DNA from: Oscillospiraceae bacterium
GTDB taxonomy: Bacteria; Bacillota_A; Clostridia; Oscillospirales; JAAYXM01
DNA length: 6,716 nucleotides
Reading direction: 5' to 3'
NCBI GenBank assembly: GCA_017532355.1
Contig: JAFXJK010000061.1
Location: 1-6,716 of the forward strand
Shown here: piece after piece, positions 1 to 6,716 of the stretch
Position numbering within the stretch: position 1 is the stretch's first letter
How the letters are laid out: every line of letters starts with the position of its first letter
Position numbers and translations under genes: made by a program
The notes under the pieces: model-generated
Databases searched by the model: none
Told to the model about the DNA's origin: nothing
Seen by the model: the letters and a program-made list of their open reading frames with translations, nothing else

Positions 1-707
1 GCGATATCGTCTGGCCGCTTCCTGTTTCCGACCTTCTTTTTGTCGGACGAAGTGCAAGAGAGACCTTCAACCGCCTTGGAATAGAAACCATCGGCGACCT
101 TGCAAAAAGCTCACGGGATATGATTTCGGCTCACCTTGGCAAATCAGGCGAGCTTGTCCATGACTATGCAAACGGTATCGACGCATCTCCCGTGCAATCT
201 GCTTTTTCGGAAACAAGCCCAAAATCAATCGGACGAGGGCTTACGTACTCTCACGACCTTACGGATATTTCCGAAGTAAAAACGGCTCTTCTCGCACTTT
301 CTGACGACGTAGCGCAGAGACTTCGTCGCCATAAGATGTGTGCCTTGGGAGTATCTCTCACCGTGCGCGATCCTTCATTCAAGACGACCTCGCGTCAGAA
401 GACGCTCACTTCCCCTACACATCTCGCAAGCGATATTTCAAAGGCCTGCCTTGAGCTTTACGAAAAGTATTACCTTAAAGCTCACGCACCTGTGCGTATG
501 CTTACGGTTACAGCCATCTCGCTCATCAGCGAAGACCTTGCATGCGCCTCGCAAATTTCACTTTTTGGTGAAGATGTTACGTCCTCGAAGCGTGAAAGCG
601 TCGAGCTTGCACTTGACGAAATACGAAAGAAATTCGGGCGAGATGCCACTACCCCTGCATCTCTCCTGAACGGTGAGTTCGGAGTGCTGAAAAAGGACGA
701 AAAATAA
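1..707 (+). CDS. dinB: Y-family DNA polymerase (DinB/UmuC-type), C-terminal part, 5' truncated by window edge
   Basis: Translesion DNA polymerase; only the last 234 residues are visible (reading from base 3), with no start codon, so the catalytic palm with its acidic metal-binding residues lies outside the window. The fragment opens with WPLPV, followed by a helix-hairpin-helix segment (about residues 14-33 of the fragment, VGRSARETFNRLG), the usual end of the thumb region in this family. The little-finger DNA-binding domain follows, with the family signature SIGRGLTY at 75-82 (compare KSIG in DinB proteins). At 184-188 lies QISLF (nt 552-566), a good match to the beta-clamp binding pentapeptide QLxLF. 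After it comes a 46-residue tail containing IRKKFGRDA and ASLL, a layout I associate with Firmicutes Y polymerases rather than E. coli DinB, where the clamp motif is at the extreme C-terminus. It ends in TAA. No terminator is visible before guaB, so read-through is possible. The DinB versus UmuC/YqjW subtype cannot be settled without the N-terminus. Confidence 0.9.
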   Translation, partial: DIVWPLPVSDLLFVGRSARETFNRLGIETIGDLAKSSRDMISAHLGKSGELVHDYANGIDASPVQSAFSETSPKSIGRGLTYSHDLTDISEVKTALLALSDDVAQRLRRHKMCALGVSLTVRDPSFKTTSRQKTLTSPTHLASDISKACLELYEKYYLKAHAPVRMLTVTAISLISEDLACASQISLFGEDVTSSKRESVELALDEIRKKFGRDATTPASLLNGEFGVLKKDEK

Positions 708-718
708 CGGAGAAAATC

Positions 719-748
719 TTGACAACAGCTACCTTTTTGGTGTACAAT
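719..748 (+). promoter_or_regulatory. Sigma-A-type promoter for guaB
   Basis: A perfect -35 box TTGACA at 719-724 is followed by an 18-base spacer and a -10 box TACAAT at 743-748, one mismatch from consensus. Transcription would start near 755, giving a leader of about 30 nt before the guaB ATG. That is too short for a purine riboswitch, and no operator palindrome is visible. The promoter starts 12 bases after the polymerase stop codon, so guaB appears to be its own transcription unit, possibly with read-through from upstream. Confidence 0.8.
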
Positions 749-761
749 ATTCTTTAAATAA

Positions 762-2249
<1,488 letters not shown>

Positions 2250-2264
2250 AGTACATACAAAAAG

Positions 2265-2290
2265 CCGAACACTGCGGTGTTCGGTTTTTT
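2265..2290 (+). terminator. Rho-independent terminator of guaB
   Basis: An 8-bp perfect stem (CCGAACAC at 2265-2272 with GTGTTCGG at 2277-2284) and a 4-nt loop are followed by six T (2285-2290). A run of A just upstream (2259-2263) can extend the stem into the T-tract. It begins 15 nt after the guaB stop codon and ends one base before the -35 box of the next gene. Confidence 0.9.
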
Positions 2291-2291
2291 C

Positions 2292-2320
2292 TTGCAAAGA
2301 TGTGCACTTTGTGGTACAAT
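2292..2320 (+). promoter_or_regulatory. Sigma-A-type promoter for the parvulin gene
   Basis: TTGCAA at 2292-2297 (one mismatch from the -35 consensus), a 17-base spacer, and TACAAT at 2315-2320. The predicted start is near 2327, giving a leader of about 30 nt. It sits immediately after the guaB terminator, so the downstream gene should be transcribed independently. Confidence 0.72.
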
Positions 2321-2342
2321 GTTTTAGACTTTTAAAATAAAT

Positions 2343-2348
2343 GGGAGA
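2343..2348 (+). promoter_or_regulatory. Ribosome-binding site of the parvulin gene
   Basis: GGGAGA lies 8 nt before the ATG at 2357. Two other ATGs nearby (2341 and 2350) are in a different frame and do not lead into the protein, so 2357 is the start. Confidence 0.7.
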
Positions 2349-2356
2349 TATGAATT

Positions 2357-3103
2357 ATGGCTACATCAAAAAACCTTGCCAAGGTTGGCAACATTCTTAT
2401 TACCGAGGCAGATATAGACGCAACAATCGAAGCGCTCGGTCCGCGCGGACAAGCCTATAACAACCCCGAGGGAAGACAGGCAGTGCTTGACCAGCTCATC
2501 GCTAAAAACCTCTTCCTCTTCGAGGCACAGAAGAACGCTTACGAAAACGACCCCAAATTTAAATCAGACCTTGCAAAGGTGCGTGACGAAATGCTCGCAA
2601 ACTTTGCTATTGAGAAAGAGCTTTCCTCTATCGAGGTAACCGACGAAGAGGCCAAGAAGTTCTACGACGAGCACAAGAGCGAGTTCGTTTCAGGCGAGAG
2701 CGTTGAAGCAAGCCATATCCTCGTTGACAGCGAAGAAAAAGCAAAGAACCTCCTCGCAGACATTAAATCCGGAGCAATAAGCTTTGCAGAAGCTGCAAAG
2801 GCAAACAGCTCTTGTCCCTCCGCAGAGCAAGGTGGCTCTCTCGGCAAGTTCACAAGAGGTCAAATGGTTCCCGAGTTTGACGCAGCTGCATTTTCTATGA
2901 ATGTCGGCGACGTTTCAGAGCCTATAAAGACACAGTTCGGTTATCACCTCATCCACCTCACAGCGAAAAACGAAGCTTCCGAAATCCCCTTTGATCAGAT
3001 TCGCGAAAACCTCATCCAGAAAGTTCTTATGGACAAGCAGCAGGCGGCATATTCTTCAAAGCTCAATCAGTTGAAGCTTCTCTTCCCCATCGAAATGTTC
3101 TAA
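2357..3103 (+). CDS. Cytosolic parvulin-type peptidylprolyl isomerase with SurA-like N-terminal region
   Basis: Cis-trans isomerase of peptidyl-prolyl bonds, probably a folding helper. The protein has 248 residues. Residues 1-110 form a charged, helix-rich region resembling the SurA/PrsA-type N-terminal chaperone domain (GNILITEADIDATIE at the start is the usual opening). The parvulin domain spans about 115-205. It holds the family landmarks ASHIL (118-122, His120), SSCPS (151-155, Cys153), GGSLG (159-163), GQMVPEFD (168-175, Met170 and Phe174) and QFGYH (193-197, His197), closely matching E. coli PpiC in this core. Residues 206-248 are a further helical tail. There is no signal peptide, lipobox or membrane segment, so unlike PrsA it should stay in the cytoplasm. 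It has its own promoter and shares a terminator with the convergent phosphorylase gene. The enzyme family is sure; its clients are unknown. I give no symbol because prsA or ppiC would mislead. Confidence 0.93.
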   Translation: MATSKNLAKVGNILITEADIDATIEALGPRGQAYNNPEGRQAVLDQLIAKNLFLFEAQKNAYENDPKFKSDLAKVRDEMLANFAIEKELSSIEVTDEEAKKFYDEHKSEFVSGESVEASHILVDSEEKAKNLLADIKSGAISFAEAAKANSSCPSAEQGGSLGKFTRGQMVPEFDAAAFSMNVGDVSEPIKTQFGYHLIHLTAKNEASEIPFDQIRENLIQKVLMDKQQAAYSSKLNQLKLLFPIEMF

Positions 3104-3105
3104 AC

Positions 3106-3142
3106 AAAAACCCAAGTGTTTCAAATAACACTTGGGTTTTTT
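3106..3142. terminator. Bidirectional Rho-independent terminator between the convergent genes
   Basis: A perfect 10-bp stem (CCCAAGTGTT at 3111-3120 with AACACTTGGG at 3127-3136) and a 6-nt loop are flanked by five A on the left (3106-3110) and six T on the right (3137-3142). Each strand therefore has a hairpin followed by a U-run. It fills almost the whole 39-nt gap between the parvulin stop (3103) and the phosphorylase stop (3143). Confidence 0.93.
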
Positions 3143-3955
3143 CTACATTTTTGAAATTGCTTCGGCGACAAGCCTTTTGAAATCACCGCCAATTCTCTCT
3201 GCCATTTTCTTTATATCCTCGTGAGAAAGCGGTGCCGCACTTCTGCCTGCGGCCATATTTGAAATACAGCTTATTCCGCAAACGCGCATTCCGGCGTGAC
3301 GCGCCGCCATTGCTTCGCAAGCCGTGCTCATTCCGACAGCATCTGCGCCCCATTTTTCGTATGCGCAAATCTCCGCAGGGGTTTCATAATTCGGGCCCGT
3401 TGTCTGGATATATACACCCTCAAAAAGCTTTATCGAAAGCTTCTCCGCCGCCTCTTTAATAATACCGCGAAGCTTTTTGTCATAAACCTCGCTCATATCG
3501 GGAAAACGGGTTCCAAGCTCTTCAATATTCTTTCCTATAAGCGGTGACGGAACAAGGCTCGATATATGGTCGGAAATCATCATAAGTGCACCCTCGGAGA
3601 AATCCCGATTTATTCCGCCTGCGGCGTTGGTGAGAAAGAGCGTTTCCGCACCCATGAGTTTCATAAGGCGGATGGGCATAACCACCTTCTGTATATCATA
3701 CCCCTCGTAGTAATGAACTCTTCCTTGCATTATAACTGTGGGAACACCGTTTACGTATTTGAAAACGAATCTTCCCTTGTGTCCTATAACGGAAGACGTC
3801 GGAAACTCCGGAATTTCGTCATACGAAATCTCTGCAACGATGTCGTCGCCCTCGGCAAAATCGCCGAGACCCGAACCGAGAACAAGCGCAACTCTCGGCA
3901 CAAAATCAGTCTTTTTTCTGATTACCTCAAGCGCCTTTTTAAGTTTGTTATACAT
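3143..3955 (-). CDS. punA: Purine nucleoside phosphorylase (trimeric PNP family)
   Basis: Phosphorolysis of inosine, guanosine and their deoxy forms to free base plus (deoxy)ribose 1-phosphate, in cytosolic purine salvage. From ATG at 3955 the protein has 270 residues, normal for the low-molecular-mass trimeric class. Visible landmarks: phosphate-binding LGSGLG (26-31, Ser28); GHKGR (58-62); RVHYYEGY (79-86, with Arg79, His81 and Tyr83 at phosphate/ribose); TNAAGG (109-114); GPNYETPAE (187-195, with Tyr190-Glu191 matching human Phe200-Glu201, the purine-contacting pair); GADAVGMS (203-210, Met209); and ISNMAAG (231-237, Asn233 matching human Asn243). Glu and Asn together predict 6-oxopurine specificity. 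The frame stays open upstream to 3997 inside recG, but GGGTGA (3966-3961) lies 5 nt before the ATG, which fixes the start; an in-frame GTG at 3964 is part of this ribosome-binding site. It is the last gene of the fakA-recG-punA run. Confidence 0.96.
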   Translation of the reverse strand: MYNKLKKALEVIRKKTDFVPRVALVLGSGLGDFAEGDDIVAEISYDEIPEFPTSSVIGHKGRFVFKYVNGVPTVIMQGRVHYYEGYDIQKVVMPIRLMKLMGAETLFLTNAAGGINRDFSEGALMMISDHISSLVPSPLIGKNIEELGTRFPDMSEVYDKKLRGIIKEAAEKLSIKLFEGVYIQTTGPNYETPAEICAYEKWGADAVGMSTACEAMAARHAGMRVCGISCISNMAAGRSAAPLSHEDIKKMAERIGGDFKRLVAEAISKM

Positions 3956-3960
3956 ATCAG

Positions 3961-3967
3961 TCACCCT
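3961..3967 (-). promoter_or_regulatory. punA ribosome-binding site overlapping the recG stop codon
   Basis: On the minus strand AGGGTGA (3967-3961) is complementary to part of the 16S rRNA 3' end and sits 5 nt before the ATG at 3955. Its first two bases are the last two of the recG TAG stop (3968-3966). Ribosomes ending on recG are thus placed to reinitiate on punA. Confidence 0.7.
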
Positions 3968-6032
3968 AATTAAATGAATTTTTGCCGTCGCCGACATCGA
4001 ACATTTCGCGTATTCGCATCTTCAAAAGCTTGTGTTCGGGGAGATTTAAGTCGCGGTCAATCTCCGCGATTTTCTCTGCCTCTCGCTTCGCCGCCTCAAG
4101 CACCTTCATATCCGACATAAAGCTTGCGATCTTAAGAGTCGGGAGACCGTGCTGACGAGTTCCGAAAAAGTCACCCGGTCCGCGGAGACGGAGATCCTCC
4201 TCCGATATCTTAAAGCCGTCGTTTGTTGCACGGAGAGCCGAAAGTCTCTCCCCTGCAGGGCTCCATTTACCGACATTTGAAAACAGGATGCAATAGGACT
4301 TATCCCGTCCTCTTCCGACACGTCCGCGAAGCTGATGAAGCTGGGAAAGCCCAAAGCGTTCGGAGTTTTCAATCGCCATAACCGTTGCATTCGGAACGTT
4401 AACGCCAACCTCGATAACAGTTGTCGAAACGATTGCGGAAGTCTCTCCCGAGACAAATCTTCGCATTACGGCATCCTTGTCCTTCTGTTTCATCTTTCCG
4501 TGAAGAATTTCGACATTTTTTCCGACGAAAACGCTCTCGGAGAGCTCTTTTGCAAACTTTTCAACCGAGCGAAGCTCGCCCTCTTCATCTTCGTCAATCA
4601 TCGGACAGACTATGTATGCCTGATGACCGTCCTCAATCTGCTTATTTATAAAACCGTATGCATCACTACGCTTTGTGTCATTCACGATAAGAGTATCAAC
4701 CGGAAGTCTTCCCGGCGGAAGCTCATCTATAATCGACATATCGAGATCTCCGTACATAATAAGCGCAAGTGAGCGCGGAATCGGCGTCGCCGACATAACG
4801 AGCTGATGGGGATTTTTACCCTTTGCGGCAAGAGTTGCGCGCTGTCTTACTCCAAAGCGATGCTGTTCGTCAACAATCATAAGACCGAGAGAAGAAAACT
4901 CAACATCCTCGCTGATTACAGCGTGCGTACCGATAAGCAAATCAACCTCACCCGAGGCGCACGCACTCTTGACCTTTCTCTTCGCCGCCGCACCGAGACT
5001 TCCCGTAAGAAGCTCCACCGTCATACCGAGTGAGGAAAGGCGTTCCCTCATCGAAGAAAAGTGCTGTTCTGCAAGAATTTCCGTCGGCACCATAAGAACA
5101 GACTGCAAACCGTTTCGGTACGCGATGTATGCCGCCGCTTCCGCAACTGCCGTTTTACCTGAACCTACGTCGCCCTGGACAATTCTGTTCATGGGTTTTT
5201 CTTTTTTCATATCCGAGACAATCTCGGAGAGCACGCGATGCTGTGCATTTGTCATTTTAAACGGAAGTGCACAAAGAAACGGTGTCAAGTCATCCACCTT
5301 AACAGCTATGCCCTTTTCCGTTTCACGTCTGTCTCGCAGGTGCATGAGCCCTAAAGAAAGCACAAAAAGCTCCTCAAAAACAAGCCGGCGCTTCGCAATT
5401 TCAAGTTCCTCTTCCGCTGTCGGGAAATGAATTTCGCGATATGCCCAGCTTACATGAGCGAGCTTATACTTTCTGCGAAGCTCCTCGGGAAGTTCGTCCA
5501 CAAGCGACGGTGCAAACTCCGCAAGAGCATTTCTTATCGCAGTGCGGAGCATATCCGCACTTATACCTGCTGTCAAAGAATAAATCGGAAGGATAGCTCC
5601 GGTTTTTTGCCCCGAGCTATCCTCTCTCTCGAATGTAGGATTGGTCATTGTGAGTCTGCCGCCACGCTCTTCTACTTTCCCGAAAAAGACATAGCGCTCC
5701 CCTGCGACCAATTTATCTACGCTGTATTTCTGATTGAAAAATACGATATTTATACCACCCGACTGATCCACAGCGCGAAACTCCGAAACCGTAAAACCAC
5801 GGCGCGGCTTTCGCGTTCTGATATTTGACGACACATACGCTGAAATGCACGCTTTATCCCCGACGGAAAGTTCAGAAATTCTGAGCGTGCGCCTTCTGTC
5901 CTCATAGTCACGCGGAAAGAAGTTAAGAAGGTCTCCAATGGTGAAAATCCCGAGCTTTGCAAAGCTTTCTGCTCGCTTTTCGCCGACACCTTTAAGATAG
6001 CGTATTCCTGTGTTCAAATCGGACTTTGTCAT
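3966..6032 (-). CDS. recG: ATP-dependent DNA helicase RecG
   Basis: Double-strand DNA translocase that remodels stalled forks and branch-migrates Holliday junctions. The protein has 688 residues, full length for the family. The N-terminal wedge region covers about 1-155: helix-hairpin-helix-like YLKGVGEKRAESFAKLGI (12-29), FFPRDYEDRR (38-47), and an OB-fold at about 60-135 that splits the arms at a junction. The helicase core has all expected motifs: Walker A GDVGSGKT (287-294), PTEILAEQH (316-324), GTHA (368-371), DEQH (388-391) instead of DEAH, SATPIPRSL (414-422), and QLRGRVGRG (567-575). The C-terminal translocation (TRG) region holds DLRLRGPGDFFGTRQHGLP (613-631), which couples ATP hydrolysis to movement. 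Start ATG at 6032 has GGAG 8 nt upstream and follows the fakA stop by 5 nt. No missing residue or frameshift is seen. The fakA-recG neighbourhood is common in Bacillota. Confidence 0.98.
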   Translation of the reverse strand: MTKSDLNTGIRYLKGVGEKRAESFAKLGIFTIGDLLNFFPRDYEDRRRTLRISELSVGDKACISAYVSSNIRTRKPRRGFTVSEFRAVDQSGGINIVFFNQKYSVDKLVAGERYVFFGKVEERGGRLTMTNPTFEREDSSGQKTGAILPIYSLTAGISADMLRTAIRNALAEFAPSLVDELPEELRRKYKLAHVSWAYREIHFPTAEEELEIAKRRLVFEELFVLSLGLMHLRDRRETEKGIAVKVDDLTPFLCALPFKMTNAQHRVLSEIVSDMKKEKPMNRIVQGDVGSGKTAVAEAAAYIAYRNGLQSVLMVPTEILAEQHFSSMRERLSSLGMTVELLTGSLGAAAKRKVKSACASGEVDLLIGTHAVISEDVEFSSLGLMIVDEQHRFGVRQRATLAAKGKNPHQLVMSATPIPRSLALIMYGDLDMSIIDELPPGRLPVDTLIVNDTKRSDAYGFINKQIEDGHQAYIVCPMIDEDEEGELRSVEKFAKELSESVFVGKNVEILHGKMKQKDKDAVMRRFVSGETSAIVSTTVIEVGVNVPNATVMAIENSERFGLSQLHQLRGRVGRGRDKSYCILFSNVGKWSPAGERLSALRATNDGFKISEEDLRLRGPGDFFGTRQHGLPTLKIASFMSDMKVLEAAKREAEKIAEIDRDLNLPEHKLLKMRIREMFDVGDGKNSFN

Positions 6033-6037
6033 AAAAC

Positions 6038-6716
6038 CTACTCCGCTGAAATCAAATAATAGTAAACAGGCTGTCCGCCGTCAATGAGCATTACCTCGGC
6101 ACTCTCTGCCTTTTCCTTGCAGATATCCTCAACAAGAGTTGCATCCTCTGCCGTTACTCCTTCACCGTGGAAGACCGTAACAAAGCCCTTGTCGGCAATT
6201 CCCATCTGTTCAACCAGAGCCAAAGCAACCTCAGAAAGGTCACATCCCGACGCCGCAAGCTTTCCTTCGTTAAGAGCGAGATACTCGCCCTCTTTTATGG
6301 AATATCCGTCAAACTCGCTGTCGCGTGCCGCATAGGTAATTGAACCTGTCGAGACGTTCTTCGCTGCATCCATCATAGCCGAAACGTTCTCCTCGACACT
6401 CGCATCGGGAGAGAACGCAAGCATCGCAGAGATGCCCTGCGGCATTGTCTTTGTTTCAAGAACAACAACCTGTTTTTCCGTAAGCTCTGCTGTCTGCTGA
6501 GCCGCCATGATGATGTTCTTGTTGTTCGGGAGAACGAAAACTATCTCCGACGGAGTTGCATTTACTGCCGCGAGGATATCATCCGTTGACGGGTTCATTG
6601 TCTGACCGCCCTCGACAAGAGTGTTTGCACCGAGATCCCGGAACACGTTGAGGATACCCTCACCTGCTCCTACAACCGCAAAACCGTACTTGGTCTCAGG
6701 CTCTGCTATAACAGGA
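6038..6716 (-). CDS. fakA: Fatty acid kinase subunit FakA (YloV/DAK2 family), C-terminal part, 5' truncated by window edge
   Basis: FakA supplies ATP-dependent phosphorylation of fatty acids bound to FakB (DegV-like) partners; the acyl phosphates feed PlsX/PlsY phospholipid synthesis. The last 225 residues are visible and the frame is open to the window edge, so this is a piece of a longer protein (family members are about 550 residues). The visible part is the FakA C-terminal domain. KYGFAVVGAGEG lies at fragment residues 9-20, GGQTMNPST at 36-44, LPNNKN at 62-67, TYAARDS at 127-133, HGEGV at 183-187, and the terminal GGQPVYYYLIS at 213-223. The ATP-binding DhaL-like domain and the cysteine/histidine-rich middle domain lie outside. 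A GTG at 6646 is an internal valine, not a start, since the conserved sequence continues upstream of it. It is the first visible gene of the run with recG and punA. The family is sure; the kinase role is inferred from characterised homologues. Confidence 0.93.
   Translation of the reverse strand, partial: PVIAEPETKYGFAVVGAGEGILNVFRDLGANTLVEGGQTMNPSTDDILAAVNATPSEIVFVLPNNKNIIMAAQQTAELTEKQVVVLETKTMPQGISAMLAFSPDASVEENVSAMMDAAKNVSTGSITYAARDSEFDGYSIKEGEYLALNEGKLAASGCDLSEVALALVEQMGIADKGFVTVFHGEGVTAEDATLVEDICKEKAESAEVMLIDGGQPVYYYLISAE
6041..6044 (-). promoter_or_regulatory. recG ribosome-binding site inside the last codons of fakA
   Basis: GGAG on the minus strand (6044-6041) contains the final sense codon of fakA (GAG) and lies 8 nt before the recG ATG at 6032. 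The fakA TAG stop (6040-6038) falls within the spacer, so recG translation is likely coupled to fakA. Confidence 0.68.

Noticed and set aside
2259..2290. CCGAAC and GTTCGG in inverted orientation, resembling PurR (PurBox) half-sites next to a purine gene
   Set aside because: Both copies are the two arms of the guaB terminator hairpin, which fully explains the symmetry. They lie downstream of guaB, and the flanks only partly fit the PurBox consensus. PurR boxes normally sit upstream of pur promoters with about 16-17 nt between them, not 6.
3956..3997. Extended 284-residue version of the phosphorylase starting at 3997
   Set aside because: The added 14 residues overlap the recG C-terminus, have no ribosome-binding site and are not part of the family. 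The ATG at 3955 with GGGTGA upstream gives the standard 270 residues.
4335..5828. Several plus-strand open frames of 75-153 codons opposite recG
   Set aside because: recG on the minus strand is intact with all motifs. These antisense frames have no supporting ribosome-binding context or recognisable domains.
6644..6646. GTG at 6646 as the start of a 202-residue protein
   Set aside because: The FakA C-terminal domain continues upstream in the same frame (KYGFAVVGAGEG) to the window edge without a stop, so this GTG encodes an internal valine.

Overview
The window looks like a stretch of ordinary chromosome from a Gram-positive anaerobe of the Bacillota, most likely class Clostridia. The evidence is family-level: a fatty-acid kinase FakA (YloV) gene directly upstream of recG, a signal-less parvulin of the type common in clostridia, a Firmicutes-style Y-family polymerase tail, sigma-A-type promoters (TTGACA/TACAAT) and short GC hairpins with U-tracts just after stop codons. 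Species cannot be assigned from the sequence alone. I see no mobile element, CRISPR array, tRNA, rRNA or phage gene, and no sign of recent transfer.

Layout. The left half reads on the plus strand: the C-terminal part of a Y-family DNA polymerase (1-707, cut by the window edge), then guaB (IMP dehydrogenase, 786-2249) with its own promoter and terminator, then a cytosolic parvulin prolyl isomerase (2357-3103) with its own promoter. The right half reads on the minus strand as an operon-like run: fakA (C-terminal part, entering from the right edge, 6716-6038), recG (6032-3966) and a purine nucleoside phosphorylase (3955-3143). Gaps between these three genes are 5 and 10 nt, and each downstream ribosome-binding site overlaps the end of the gene before it. 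The two halves converge on one hairpin at 3111-3136 that can terminate both strands.

Function. Two genes serve purine metabolism: GuaB commits IMP to guanine nucleotides, and the phosphorylase salvages guanine and hypoxanthine from nucleosides. Two serve DNA damage tolerance and fork rescue (Y-family polymerase, RecG). FakA activates exogenous fatty acids for phospholipid synthesis, and the parvulin assists protein folding in the cytoplasm. These are core or near-core genes. I found no convincing undescribed system. The points below are modest: an alanine in the IMP phosphate-binding loop of GuaB, very tight stop-to-terminator spacing, translational coupling in the fakA-recG-punA run, and a look-alike promoter pair.

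No gene-free stretch exceeds about 110 bases. The intergenic gaps (708-785, 2250-2356, 3104-3142) are accounted for by promoters, ribosome-binding sites and terminators.
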